Assembly (NCBI RefSeq): GCF_018687715.1
Contig: NC_056766.1
Span: forward strand, 44,990,933 to 45,054,932
Direction: 5' to 3'
Source: Carya illinoinensis
Lineage: Eukaryota; Streptophyta; Magnoliopsida; Fagales; Juglandaceae
Length of the DNA: 64,000 nucleotides
The translations under genes and the position numbers were made by a program. The notes below the pieces were generated by a model. It was given only the letters and a program-made list of their open reading frames with translations, was not told the origin of the DNA and did no database searches. How positions within the stretch are numbered: position 1 is the first letter of the stretch; the number at the start of each line of letters is the position of its first letter. Shown here piece by piece: positions 53,588 through 64,000 of the stretch.

Positions 53588-56500
53588 ATGGCTATGGCAA
53601 AGTTTGAAGTGGAGAAATTCAACGGTCAAAACAGCTTTAGCTTATGGCGCATCAAGATGAAGGTTTTGTTACGACAACAAGGCTTGTCGAAAGCTTTGGA
53701 AGGGAAGGTATCCGAGGGTTCTCCTGCACCGTCAAGAGAAGAAGATGAGAAGGCACATAGTGTCATTTTGTTGTCACTATCGGATGGAGTTTTGAGGGAG
53801 GTTGCCGATGAGGAGACCGCCTTCGGTCTTTGGTCCAAGCTTGAGAGCTTGTATATGAAAAAGTCGCTCACCAACCGTTTGTATTTGAAGCAACGGTTAT
53901 ACACGCTCAAAATGAAGGAAGGTACTCCTATCTCTGAACACTTAGATGAATTTAATAAGATTATCATGGATTTGAGGAATATCGATATTAAGCTTGATGA
54001 TGAGGATCAAGCATTAATTGTGTTGTGTTCGTTGCCGGTATCATTTGAAAATTTTGTAAACTCGATGTTGTATGGTAGAGACACCATCTCTTTGGTAGAT
54101 GTAAAATCTGCTTTGAACTCTAAGGAGTTGAGAACAAAATTGGGTGTACAAGGCACGGATAATCAAGCCAGTGGTTTGTTTGTTAAGGGTTCATCTAGCA
54201 GGGGTAGATCACATGAGAGAAGTTCAGAGAAGAATAGGAGTAAATCCAGGGGCAGTTCACAGTCGAAATTTAACAAGAAAAATGTTAAATGTCATTACTG
54301 CCATAAATTTGGTCATTACAAAAATGAGTGTTCTAAATTGAAAAATAGAAAGGAAGGCACTAGTTCCTCTAATGCTGTTAGCGTTGCTAATGAAAAGTCT
54401 AACGGCGTAGATATTGTTCTAGCAATTAGTGGCTCAAACAGTCGCTATGGTGACAAGTGGGTCATGGACTCAGCTTGTTCTTTTCATATGTGTCCCAAGA
54501 GGGACTGGTTCACTACCTATGAGTCAGTCAACGGTGGCTCCGTTTTGATGGGAAATGATATGGTGTGTAAAATTGTTGGGATTGGTTCAGTTAGGATTAA
54601 GATGTTTGATGGGATTGTCAGGACATTGTCTAATGTTCGACACATCCCAGATTTGAAGAAAAATCTTATTTCCTTGGGCACTCTTGATTCTTTAGGTTTC
54701 TGGTACACCGGTGAAGGTGGAGCTATTAAAGTCAGTAAGGGCTCCATGATTGTAATGAGAGGAGATATGACAGATGGTCTTTATTTCCTTCAGGGCAGTA
54801 CATTGATAGGTACAGCTGCAGTGTCTGTTTCAGATAATCCAAACTCAGACAACACCCGTCTATGGCACATGCGTTTGGGTCACATGAGTGAAAAGGGGAT
54901 GTCTATCCTGAGTAAGCAGGATTTGTTGTGCAATCAGAAGATAGGAAAACTTGAATTCTGTGAACATTGTGTGTTTGGAAAACAGTGCAGGGTTCAGTTT
55001 ACTACAGGAGTTCACAGAACTAAAAGTACTGTGGACTATATTCATTCTGATCTTTGGGGTCCATCTTCAGTTCCATCGAAAGGTGGAGCCCAGTATTTGC
55101 TTACCTTTATTGATTATTACTCACTGAAGGTTTGGACTTATTTTCTGAAACATAAGAGCGATGTATTTGTTAACTTTAAACAATAGAAGGTTTTGATTGA
55201 AAATTAGACAGGCAAGAAGGTTAAGCGACTCCGAACCGACAATGGTATGGAATTTTGTGGAGGTGATTTTGATGAATTCTGCAAAAATGAAGGCATAGTG
55301 AGGCACTGCACAGTGAGACATACTCCACAACAAAATGGAGTAGCTGAGTGGATGAATAGGACTCTCTTGGAGAGAGCCCATAGTATGCTTTCAAACGCCG
55401 GCTTGTCTAAAGATTTTTGGGCTGAAGCAGTCAACACAGCTTGCTATTTGGTTAACCGCTCTCCAACCACAGCTATTGGTTTAAAAACTCCAAATGAGGT
55501 ATGGTCAGGTACTCCCTCTGATTATTCAAATTTGAAAGTTTTTGGCTGCCCTGCATATTTCCATGTTAATGATGGAAAACTTGAGCCAAGGGCAAAGAAG
55601 GGCATATTCATTGGATATGCCAGTGGGGTGAAAGGATTCAGGTTATGGTGTACTGATCCCAAATCACCTAAGTTTGTAATTAGTAGGGATGTAGTATTTG
55701 ATGAACAATCCATGCTTAATCCGAGGAAGGAGTTTACTGTGTCTACAGGTGAAGAGCAGAGTAATGGCAAGAAGGTGGAGTCACTGGTTGAGGCTTCAAA
55801 AGGGATGCCAGACGACACCCAAGATCATGTCACTTCAGATGAGCATGATCCTGATTTTGATGATGGCGCACAGGATGAGCAAGATTACAGTATTGCTACT
55901 GGTAGACAAAGGAGGCAGATCAGGCCACCTCAAAGATATGCTCATGCAAATATGGTGATGTATGCACTTACTACAGCAGAGGACATAGATGGTCAAGAGC
56001 CTTCCAGTTATTCAGAAGCTGTCAAAAGTAAGGAGTGTGCACAATGGTGCGCAACAATGACTGAGGAGATTGAGTCTCTTCACAAGAACCAAACTTGGGA
56101 TTTGGTTAAGTTGCCTAAGAAGACGAAGACTATTAGTTGCAAATGGGTTTTCAAAAGGAAAGAGGGAATCCAAGATGTTGCAGATGCAAGGTACAAGGCA
56201 CGCTTGGTTGCAAAAGGCTATAGTCAGAGAGAAGGCATCGACTTCAACGAAGTTTTCTCTCCAGTTGTGAAACATAGTTCGATCAGGGTGTTGCTTGCCA
56301 TAGTGGCAGCACATGACTTAGAGCTTCAGCAACTTGATGTTAAAACAGCGTTCCTGCATGGTGACCTGGAGGAGACCATTTACATGCATCAGCCGGAGGG
56401 GTTCATTATTCAAGGCAAAGAAGATCATGTGTGCAGATTGAAGAAGTCATTGTATGGTTTAAAACAGTCTCTGAGGCAATGGTATAAACGTTTTGACTCT

Positions 56501-57576
56501 TTTATGATAGATCATGGTTATGTGAGGAGTAGCCATGATTGTTGTGTTTATTATAGGCAGTTATCTGATGGGTCTTTCATCTATTTGCTACTTTATGTTG
56601 ATGATATGCTTATTGCTGCTAAAAGCATATCTAACATTAGTTTGCTGAAAACCCAACTTAGAAATGAGTTTGAAATGAAAGACTTAGGCGCTGCAAAGAA
56701 GATTTTGGGGATGGAGATCCACAGAGATAGGAAAGCTGGAAAGTTGTATTTGTCTCAGGGAAAGTACATTGAGAAAGTTCTTTGGAGGTTTGGAATGTCT
56801 GATTCCAAACCAGTAAGTACACCACTTGCTACACATTTTAAACTTTCAACATCCCTATCTCCTCAGACAGATGAGGAGGAACGCTTCATGGCTAGTGTTC
56901 CTTATTCCAATGCAGTTGGCAGTATTATGTATGCAATGGTTTGTACTCGTCCGAATATTTCACAGGCAGTGAGTGTTGTTAGCAGGTACATGGCTAACCC
57001 GGGTAGAGCTCATTGCAGGCTGTGAAATGGATACTCAAGTATCTGAAAGGTACTTCGAACCTTGGTTTAATATTTGATAGAGAAACTGACTACAATTCAA
57101 GGGTGGTTGGTTATGTTGATTCTGATTATGCTGGGGACTTGGATAAGAGAAGATCATTGACAGGGTATGTTTTCACTTTGTGTGGCTCTGCTATTAGTTG
57201 GAAAGCAACACTACAATCTACTATTGCTTTATCAACTACAGAAGCAGAGTATATGGCAGCAGCTGAGGCTGTTAAGGAGGCCATTTGGTTGAAAGGTTTG
57301 ATCAGCGATTTGGGATTACAGCAGGATGCAATTTCAGTGTTTTGTGACAGCCAAAGTGCAATACATTTGACCAAAAATCAAATGTATCATGAGAGGACAA
57401 AGCATATTGATGTCAGGTATCATTTCCTTCGAGAAGTTGTTACAGAGGGCGTGTTAGAAATTCATAAGATTGCTACTACTGAGAATCCAGCAGATATGAT
57501 GACAAAGCCAGTTCCAGTATACAAGTTCAAACTTTGCTTGGACTTGATTGGTGTTCGGGGTATGTGGTTCCCTTAG
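53588..57576 (+). pseudogene. C4 gag-pol, three breaks
   Basis: Gag from ATG 53588 (FEVEKFNGQNSFSLWRIKMK). Zinc knuckle CHYCHKFGHYKNEC (about residue 235). Protease WVMDSACSFHMCP (about 292; Asp-Ser-Ala rather than Asp-Ser-Gly). Pre-integrase LWHMRLGHMS and CEHCVFGKQ. Integrase with HSDLWGP, LRTDNGMEF and TPQQNGVAEWMNRTL. RT with LQQLDVKTAFLHG and the catalytic LLYVDDMLI (near 56600). RNase H to 57576 ([41 protein letters not shown]). Breaks: TAG at 55184-55186, a second in-frame TAG about 21 bases later, and a one-base frameshift near 57013 where the RT-RNase H frames overlap. Between the breaks the frame is open and well conserved. Confidence 0.95.
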
Positions 57577-57655
57577 GGGACTTGGTGGAGGGGTTTCGGT
57601 TTCTTGGTTAATGGTTTTTTTTTTTTTTTTGTTTAGGCTTGACAGAATTCAAGCC

Positions 57656-57667
57656 AAGGTGGAGATT
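57656..57667 (+). promoter_or_regulatory. Polypurine tract of C4
   Basis: AAGGTGGAGATT-type tract directly before the 3' LTR start at 57668. Confidence 0.75.
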
Positions 57668-58319
57668 TGTTGAGTTTGGCTTGATTTCCTGCTGAAAATG
57701 TGTTTTTTGGGGCTTGGCTTGACTGTGGCTCGAGCTAAGGTTCCGCTCGACCTCCGCTCGAGCAAACTCATCCAGAGAGTTCCGCTCGACCTCCGCTCGA
57801 CAGTCCGCTCGAGCGAACTCATCCAGAGAGTTCCGCTCGACCTCCGCTCAACTGTCCGCTCGAGCGAATTCATCCAGAGAGTTTCACTCGACCTCCGCTC
57901 GACTGTCCGCTCGAGCGAGAATGCAACCCTAACGTACGCTCGACACTTCGCTCGACGTCCGCTCGAGAGAATGTTCTGATTAGCGCCTTGTCCTATAAAT
58001 ACATCATTTTCTCTTCATTTTGAGGTGTGTTCAGCAGCCAAGAAAGAGAGAGTTTTGAGAATCCTTTTGTATACAATCCTAAGAGTCCATTGAGTGTATT
58101 GGGGCTTTAGGATTGAGGATTTTGTGATCAATACTCTTGTACTCTATTTTTTTTTTGTTCATAGTGAAATCATTGAAACCGACCCCGACAGTGGACGTAG
58201 GCTCACATTGAGCTGAACCACTTAAATCTTGGTGTTCTTTGTGTGATTGTTGTTTATTTTGTTGCTTCCGCTATTATTTACTTCAACTTAGCCTTTGTTT
58301 GTTCGGTCCATTCCCAACA
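57668..58319 (+). repeat. 3' LTR of C4
   Basis: 652 bp. Carries four GC-rich repeat units (57741-57920), one more than the 5' LTR, and lacks a 13-bp piece (CGTGGCTCGA context) found there. TATA box CCTATAAATAC near 57991. Confidence 0.95.
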
Positions 58320-58324
58320 AATAT

Positions 58325-58755
58325 TAACCACGAAGGATGAATACATGGAGGTAAACCCTCCAGAATAATGCTCTCCTTAGAGAGTTTTAGGGCATCCTTA
58401 GCTAGATTACGTGCCACCTGATTACAATTCCTAGGAATAAAATTAATGGACCAACTATTCAACTTTGTGAGTAAATTCTTGATGTCACTGGTTATCATGC
58501 CTGTAGTATTCCATGTCTCTTTACTGTCTTGTATAGCCTTCACCACCAACTGTGCATCTCCTTCCAGAATGACATGGTCAAGACCAAGCTGCTTACACAG
58601 GATAACTGCTTTGAGGGCTGCCAATGACTCTGCCAGCTGAACGTCGGGGAAAGAGTCCCGTTGGGATCTTAGGCTTGCAATGACTTTCCCTTCTGAATCT
58701 TTGATCACCACGTCTATTCCGATCCTGCACTTGATCTTATCAATTATGTCTTGGG
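58325..58755 (-). pseudogene. LINE L4 RNase H
   Basis: Minus strand: GIDVVIKDSEGKVIASLRSQ, VQLAESLAALKAVILCKQLG, HVILEGDAQLVVKAI, INFIPRNCNQVARNLAKDAL. RVT_3-type RNase H near its C terminus; the sequence continues across C4 into 52920-52885. The first strand is missing at about 58755. Confidence 0.85.
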
Positions 58756-59254
58756 TTATCTATCATTAACTCAATTGCTGTTGAGGACTTTTTCCAGGAT
58801 CGGCTTCATCCATTTTCTCTTTTTATTTGCTCTCCTTTCATTCTTATATACCACTTTGGCTCGGCAACTTTTATAGATCAGCACCCACTAAGATCAGTAT
58901 CGTTGGGATACAATTCAACTCTCAAATTGTCCAAAACCTTCCGCTCAAAAGATCCTAAATCGGCCTCCAATTCTATGTATTCATATCATTATTAACCAAA
59001 TCTACGCCTTAAAAACAACTGCATACATCATCTGGGCCTTTACTGGTTAACTCAGCATACAAAATAATATTTGTTGCCCTATGAACGTTTTTGAAAAACA
59101 CAACGGCATATAACACAATTCCACTAATCTCCTCTTAACTATTTTACTTTCTAATAACTCTTCTTGATATTGCCCCTGTTAAACCAACGATGATTCCTCA
59201 ACGGTTTCGAGTCATGAAAACTGAAAAAAATGGAGTCAACTTGAAAGATGCATA
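58756..59254. other. Intergenic, nothing recognised
   Basis: No convincing frame. Possibly decayed 3' sequence of NLR D, but no motif can be named. Confidence 0.4.
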
Positions 59255-61546
59255 CCTTTCTTCCACAATAAAGGACTTGGCACGTGAGAATTCCAGATGT
59301 TTACATGCATTTTGGTGCAGCCAGTCAAGTCAATTCTCTAGAGCGATTTGATGTGGCTTCCATTGAATTGTAATATTCTTGATACTAATTCTGGAATTCT
59401 TTGTAATGACAATGGATAACAATTTCACTCTCTGAGAGATCTAAGAAATCCGAAGTGGCAGGGAATTAAACATCATAAAGACATTTGATATTGGGAAGAA
59501 ATTTAGTTGACTGGAAATAATTCTCAAGATTCAACACTTGTAATACACTGCTCCCATCCTTCATCTCCTTTCCAAGATTTGTATAACCATTAATCTTTTT
59601 GCAGCCCGTTAGATTTGAAAAACCGAGTGCAACAAAGTTCCCAAAGGATATTGATGCTTCTTCCCTCGCCCAACTCCTTGATGAAGCTACAACGCATTCT
59701 AAAGGCAATGAGTTTCTTTCTATGGAAATTGAGTGGCAAAGATTGTAAAGGATAATTTGACCAATCAAGTAATCTTAATTTGTTGGAGAGGTAATTAGGT
59801 ACACTTAGAAAATCATGCATTACGATTTATAAACACTATTGAGTTTTTCATCCATCTAAAAGGCTTTCGAACTCAATCTTATCACGTCCTCGCCTTCAGG
59901 CAAATCTATTACCATGCCCTTCTATTTTGTTTGTTCCCTAGCAAGAGAACACACATAGAGTGTTAGGAACATTAGTGTAAAGTCCAGCTTACTAAAATCA
60001 ATAATTAAAACTATAGTTTTTTTAATGTTATAATTACAGTGCTTTCTTCCAACACATGATGAACGTTTTTGTGAAACCAGAATTTACTACGTTTGTTAGG
60101 TTCTTTAGGTGATTTTAGACGAATAATTTCTTAGTCCATATCTTGTATCAAGTCATGCATCGATAATCTATTAGGCTCATCAATAGTAATAAGACACTTG
60201 TCTACAAGCCTCTTGAAAACATCATCCGGAAAGAAACCATAACCGTCAAATATTTTAGTGACATAAGCCAAGCATTCTCCCTTGAAGAAACATGCAATAT
60301 CAAGAAACGTATCCTTATCATTCTCATCCGATCCATCATAACTTGCTTGAAGTACTTTTTGAATATTTTCGTTTGGAATTTTTTTAAATTTATCTAATGC
60401 AATATTTTATTGATGTATACTCTTACTACCTTGCAACGTTAAAGCTAATGGAAGGCCCTCAGCATATTGTATTACATGTTTAGAGAGTTCCACATAATCG
60501 TCCAATGGTTTGTCTTTATCGAAAGCATGCCAACTAAAAAGTTGAAGGGATTCATTGTCACCCAATATCACCACCTTGCATTTTGAATCAACTTTAGAAT
60601 CATTTAATAAATGTCGATTGCTTGTTGTTGTGATGATTTTACTTCCTAAACAAGACCAATTCAGCTAATTTTTCTATTTGAACCATCTTATCCACTTCAT
60701 CAAGAACTAGGAGAACCCTTTTAGAGCAAAGTATATGCTTAATCACATGAATTCTTCGGTCAATATCACGAATATCCAAACTGGTTCCTAAAATCTCATA
60801 AAGAAATGTATTTTGTAGCTGAATCAATCCTCTTGATTTAGAAGTCTCACTTGTTTCAAGAAATAACTTCCTTCAAATTGATGAGAAATCTTGTTATAGA
60901 TATCTTTTGAAATAATTGTCTTACCAATTCCACCAATTCAAATATCTCCTCCAGGCTCCATGCATATAACGTCATTCCTTCTAATATTTAGGTGTCAATA
61001 AATGTCTTGTGTGCGAGACTCTATTTCAATGGTGTACTTAGCATCATTTAGAGATGTACGGTTTACTATCCTTGAGTCCACCCGGTGCCAATATATATAT
61101 ATATATATATATAACTATTGTTGAGTCCACCCATTGAATGATGTCTTGGATAAATTCTGACTCTTTCCTATCAATACACGAGAGAAAAATTTAAAAGACT
61201 TCTCAAAGTACAATCATATATGAATTATATGATTTAGTTTAAAAAAAAAAAAAAACAGAGAGAGAAGATTTAGATTTTTATTTTTTCCATGTTAATTTCT
61301 CTGTTTGTTTTTCCAATATACATACATTATGTGAAAATTAATGTGGTAATTAATGCCCTAACAAATCCAAAAAAGATTTCAAATATAATTATGGCTTGCA
61401 TAAAACTCAATGTCGGAAAGAATGATAAATATCAAACTATTTTGTATGGCACCATATCATCCCTAATTTGCACCCTCTCAGATCCTGGATTTATCCAGAT
61501 TTTATCCATAAACTTCTCTTTAAACATCAAATATAAACATATATAT
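59255..61546 (-). pseudogene. NLR D: TIR-NBS-LRR pseudogene (NB-ARC and LRR)
   Basis: Paralogue of E, a different subfamily from A-C. Right to left: intron 1 remnant (61546-61170, with an (AT)n run), and an NB-ARC exon about 61160-60043 with the P-loop tail GIGKT, kinase-2 VLLVLDEVDKMVQIE (about 60700), AEGLPLAL (about 60450), ACFFKGE, RLVDKCLITI and SMHDL (about 60155). An LRR exon start follows (about 59935-59600: LSNKLRLLDWSNYPLQSLP), then LRR remnants including LDLSESEIV (about 59440). Numerous stops and indels. The TIR exon should lie right of 61546 but is displaced by LINE L5. Confidence 0.85.
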
Positions 61547-61694
61547 AAGATTGACTTAATTGTTTACATTGAAGTGCGAGAGAAACAAGTAAAAGTCTCC
61601 TCTCTTTTCTCTCAACTGAGAACTGAGGTGGTGTTTCGAAAATTCTCCTTACCTTCTTTCGGGTAGAGGACAAGAGTTACTTGGTGGTGCTATC

Positions 61695-63059
61695 ATGGAG
61701 AATTTACAAGCCTTATGGGGAAATTTTAGATTGTGTGAAGAGGAAGACACAGCTATCACGTTGGAGAATGAGCCGACAAGGGAGGTTCAAAAGAAGGGGG
61801 AGCTATGTCTTATTGGGAAAATCTGGATGGATAGATCTATTGGCAAGAATATCATTGAAACTACTATGGCCAAGATTTGGAGGCTGAGTAAACAAGCAAA
61901 ATTTACAGAAGTTGGTTCCAACGTTTTCATTATCTCTTTTGCAAATCATGCTGATCGTGGTCGTGTTATTGAGGGACGTCCGTGGTTGTTTGATAACCAT
62001 ATTTTTGTGATTGATTTATTTGATGGTTTTACACAGCCAAGCTCTATGAAGTTTGATTCGGCAGCAATATGGGTGCAACTCCATAACATGCCTTTGGTGG
62101 GAATGAATAAAGAATGTGGTGAAAGGATTGGCAGGTCGTTGGGAGAGGTAGAATATGTGGATGTTGAGGAAGATAACGTAGCATGGGGAAGCTTCCTGAG
62201 GCTTAGAGTCAGAATGAACTTGTTTAAACCTTTAGCAAGAGGAAGAACTACAATGCCAAATCGTATGAAATATTGGATTCCAATCCAGTATGAGAAATTG
62301 CCTCGGTTCTACTTTGACTGTGGGAGAATCTTGCATGATGATGGTGTTTGTGGAATGGTGAAACAAGAAGAGAATGTTCCTGCTCAGTTTGGAACATGGT
62401 TGCGTGTAGGGGCAGATGGTAGAAGAATACGTGGGGGGCTATGGGGGAGATCCAGTAGACCAGAAAAAGAGGTGGCTGAGGGTGGTAGCATGGCGAATGT
62501 AGGAGGCTCAACTCATGGTAACGGCAAGAGCACTGGTGTAGGTGACATTCAAGAGGACATTGATGATGGAATTAATAGCAGACATACGGTAAACTCTGAA
62601 GGGGGCAAGAGTCAAGCTAGAGTAACGGATAAAAGGGTCGAGGCTAATGAAGATATGCAAACTGGTGTAACGGCTATGGGGGGAGCATTTGGAGAACCTA
62701 TTTTGGTAACTGATGATCTTGCAACTGGGCCTTTAATTTCATCTGGACCAGTCCTGCATGATCTAGGTACACCAAATGGACCTTTTATTCATGATCCAGT
62801 TTTGTCTCATGTTCCATCTGGAACTGTTTTGCCAGGTATACACAATACTAGATCATGGAAAAAACGTGCTCGTGTACAAGGTAATTTTGTTACACCTACT
62901 GTTGAATTACCAAGTAGGAAGAGAGGCAGTGGGGGTAGTCTGAAGGAGGGTCTTATGAAAAAACAGAAGCTTAAGGGTAAAGAGAATGTGGGAGAGGCAT
63001 ATGTTACTTCACAACATGAATTGGCAGTGGCTGTTACACAGCCCTGCCAGAACCAATGA
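61695..63059 (+). CDS. LINE L5 ORF1 (DUF4283-type RNA-binding protein)
   Basis: 454 residues, ATG at 61695. N-terminal DUF4283 domain (GKIWMDRSIGKNIIETTMAK; NVFIISFANHADRGRVIEGR, then PWLFDNHIFVIDLF), linker VQLHNMPLVGMNKECGERI, then a CCHC-like knuckle region YEKLPRFYFDCGRILHDDGV where the first Cys position is Tyr. The C-terminal half is low-complexity, Gly/Ser/Pro-rich and basic near the end. LINE ORF1 proteins bind element RNA. Stop TGA overlaps the ORF2 ATG. Confidence 0.9.
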   Translation: MENLQALWGNFRLCEEEDTAITLENEPTREVQKKGELCLIGKIWMDRSIGKNIIETTMAKIWRLSKQAKFTEVGSNVFIISFANHADRGRVIEGRPWLFDNHIFVIDLFDGFTQPSSMKFDSAAIWVQLHNMPLVGMNKECGERIGRSLGEVEYVDVEEDNVAWGSFLRLRVRMNLFKPLARGRTTMPNRMKYWIPIQYEKLPRFYFDCGRILHDDGVCGMVKQEENVPAQFGTWLRVGADGRRIRGGLWGRSSRPEKEVAEGGSMANVGGSTHGNGKSTGVGDIQEDIDDGINSRHTVNSEGGKSQARVTDKRVEANEDMQTGVTAMGGAFGEPILVTDDLATGPLISSGPVLHDLGTPNGPFIHDPVLSHVPSGTVLPGIHNTRSWKKRARVQGNFVTPTVELPSRKRGSGGSLKEGLMKKQKLKGKENVGEAYVTSQHELAVAVTQPCQNQ

Positions 63060-64000
63060 TTCTAATCAGTTGGAATTCACGTGGGCTTGGGAACCCATGT
63101 GGATTCAGAGCTCTTCTTGACTTGGTCAGAAGAGAAGTTCCTAAAGTTTTGTTTTTGCAAGAGAAACAAGACTACATGCAAAGGAAATGGAGAGATTGAA
63201 GTATAGATTGGGTTATGAAAATTGCTTGGCTGTGAGCAGTGATGGAAGGAGAGGTGGTATTGCTTTATTGTGGAAGAAGGATGTGGACATTACAGTTCAA
63301 AGTTATTCAAAATCACATATTCATGCATGGGTTAAGGATGAAGTTTCAACAAATGCAGAATGGTACCTCACTGGTATCTATGGTAATCCTGAGGCTTCAA
63401 AAAGGCATGAAACATGGGCATTAATCAGAGCTTTGAAGGTGCTTTCTTCTCAAGCATGGGTAGTGTTGGGGGATTTCAATGAAATATTGGGATGTCATGA
63501 GAAGTCTGGAGGGGTACAGAGGGTGGAAAGACAGATGAAGGATTTTAGGGATGTCTTGGATGATTGTGAACTACGAGACCTTGGTTATTTTGGCCCTCCT
63601 TTCACTTGGTGTAATAAAAGAGAACCTGCCTGTAGTATTAGTGAGAGGTTGGATAGAGTCCTCTCTAAGCATAGATGGGGATTGTATTATCCTATGGCTC
63701 GAGTCCAACATGGAGTTGCTGCATACTCAGATCACTTGCCTATTATTCTTAGAACTAATGAGGTACAGGTGCAAGGAAGAAGTAAGAGACCTTATAGGTT
63801 TGAGGCAATGTGGGTGGATTCACCTGATTGTAAGACTATTATAGAGACTGCCTGGTATGAGGAACAAGCTGCTGCTGGCTGCAGTGCAGTGATGAGAAAG
63901 ATCAAAGGCTGTGGAGAAAAGCTTACTTCCTGGAACAAGTCTAAGTTTGGGGATGTGAGGCAAGGTTTAGAGAAAGCTAGATCCAAATTGAAGTGGTTGC
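63056..64000 (+). pseudogene. LINE L5 ORF2 start: AP-type endonuclease (frameshifted, partial)
   Basis: ATG at 63056 within ATGA overlapping the ORF1 stop. ILISWNSRGLGNPCGFRALL and VPKVLFLQE are in the first frame; a two-base shift near 63164 moves to the frame used from 63166 to the edge. That frame is open without stops and carries GGIALLW, WYLTGIYGNP, WVVLGDFNEILG, FTWCNKR, RLDRVLS and SDHLPII, the APE-type endonuclease motifs with the catalytic Glu, Asp and His positions. RT lies beyond the window. One indel is the only visible defect. Confidence 0.9.

Larger units (their letters stand above)
52921..58319 (+). mobile_element. Copia element C4 (Tork/Tnt1-like)
   Basis: 5,399 bp with perfect target duplications AATAT (52916-52920, 58320-58324), LTRs of 623 and 652 bp, PBS, a single gag-pol frame and a PPT. 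LTR similarity is high outside the internal repeats. Coding region broken by two stops and one frameshift, so non-autonomous now. Inserted in LINE L4. Confidence 0.95.
61547..64000 (+). mobile_element. LINE L5, 5' part (5' UTR, ORF1, start of ORF2)
   Basis: Starts in intron 1 of D: sequence shared with E stops at about 61546 (AAACATATATATA). About 148 bp of 5' UTR precede ORF1, so the 5' end looks complete, unlike the other LINEs here. Runs off the right edge. Confidence 0.85.

Noticed and set aside
57649..57979. Repetitive frames with Arg/Ser-rich units on both strands
   Set aside because: They are translations of the CTCGA tandem repeat in the C4 3' LTR.

Overview
The window is plant nuclear DNA, dicot by gene content. 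It has TIR-type NLR genes with GT/AG introns, a class II formin, plant Copia and Gypsy LTR retrotransposons, and L1-type LINEs that carry an RNase H domain. Short AT-rich repeats flanked by GAGATGAGA-type ends resemble MITEs I associate with Juglandaceae/Fagales. That placement is an inference from memory only. I see no bacterial, organellar, tRNA, rRNA or CRISPR sequence.

Layout. 1-2571: Copia gag/LTR pieces and a stray formin C2 fragment. 2572-7677: a decayed chromovirus-type Gypsy element with one truncated LTR. 7678-11790: one TIR-NBS pseudogene (E) split by a 5'-truncated LINE. 11799-26250: a tandem array of a second TIR-NBS-LRR subfamily on the minus strand: A (pseudogene), B (apparently intact, five exons, 1,200 aa) and C (NB-ARC scrap). 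A and B sit in repeat units that also share flanking DNA and a LINE RNase H tail. 27180-45029: one old Copia element (C2) blown up to about 18 kb by nested insertions. These are two solo Gypsy-type LTRs, a LINE, and a well-preserved SIRE-like Copia (27526-36822, matching TSDs). 45030-49442: a second LTR scrap, a LINE tail with target duplication, MITEs, and a second copy of the formin C2 block. 49443-52845: a scrambled formin pseudogene. 52921-58319: a Tork/Tnt1-like Copia (C4) inserted in a LINE tail. 59255-61546: TIR-NBS-LRR pseudogene D. 61547-64000: a LINE with a complete ORF1 and the start of ORF2, running off the right edge.

The only host gene that looks functional is NLR B, a candidate immune receptor. 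Everything else coding is retrotransposon-derived or broken.

The most unusual structure is in the SIRE-like element. Between pol and the 3' LTR, in place of a sense env-like ORF, lie two tandem antisense ORFs (33941-34378 and 34621-35073). Both encode coiled-coil proteins that are recognisably paralogous, and each has a TATA box about 80-105 bp upstream on its own strand. I do not recognise this protein family. Second is a 96-nt intron in NLR B that is a multiple of three and stop-free, so its retention would insert 32 residues with a hydrophobic core before the C-terminal domain.
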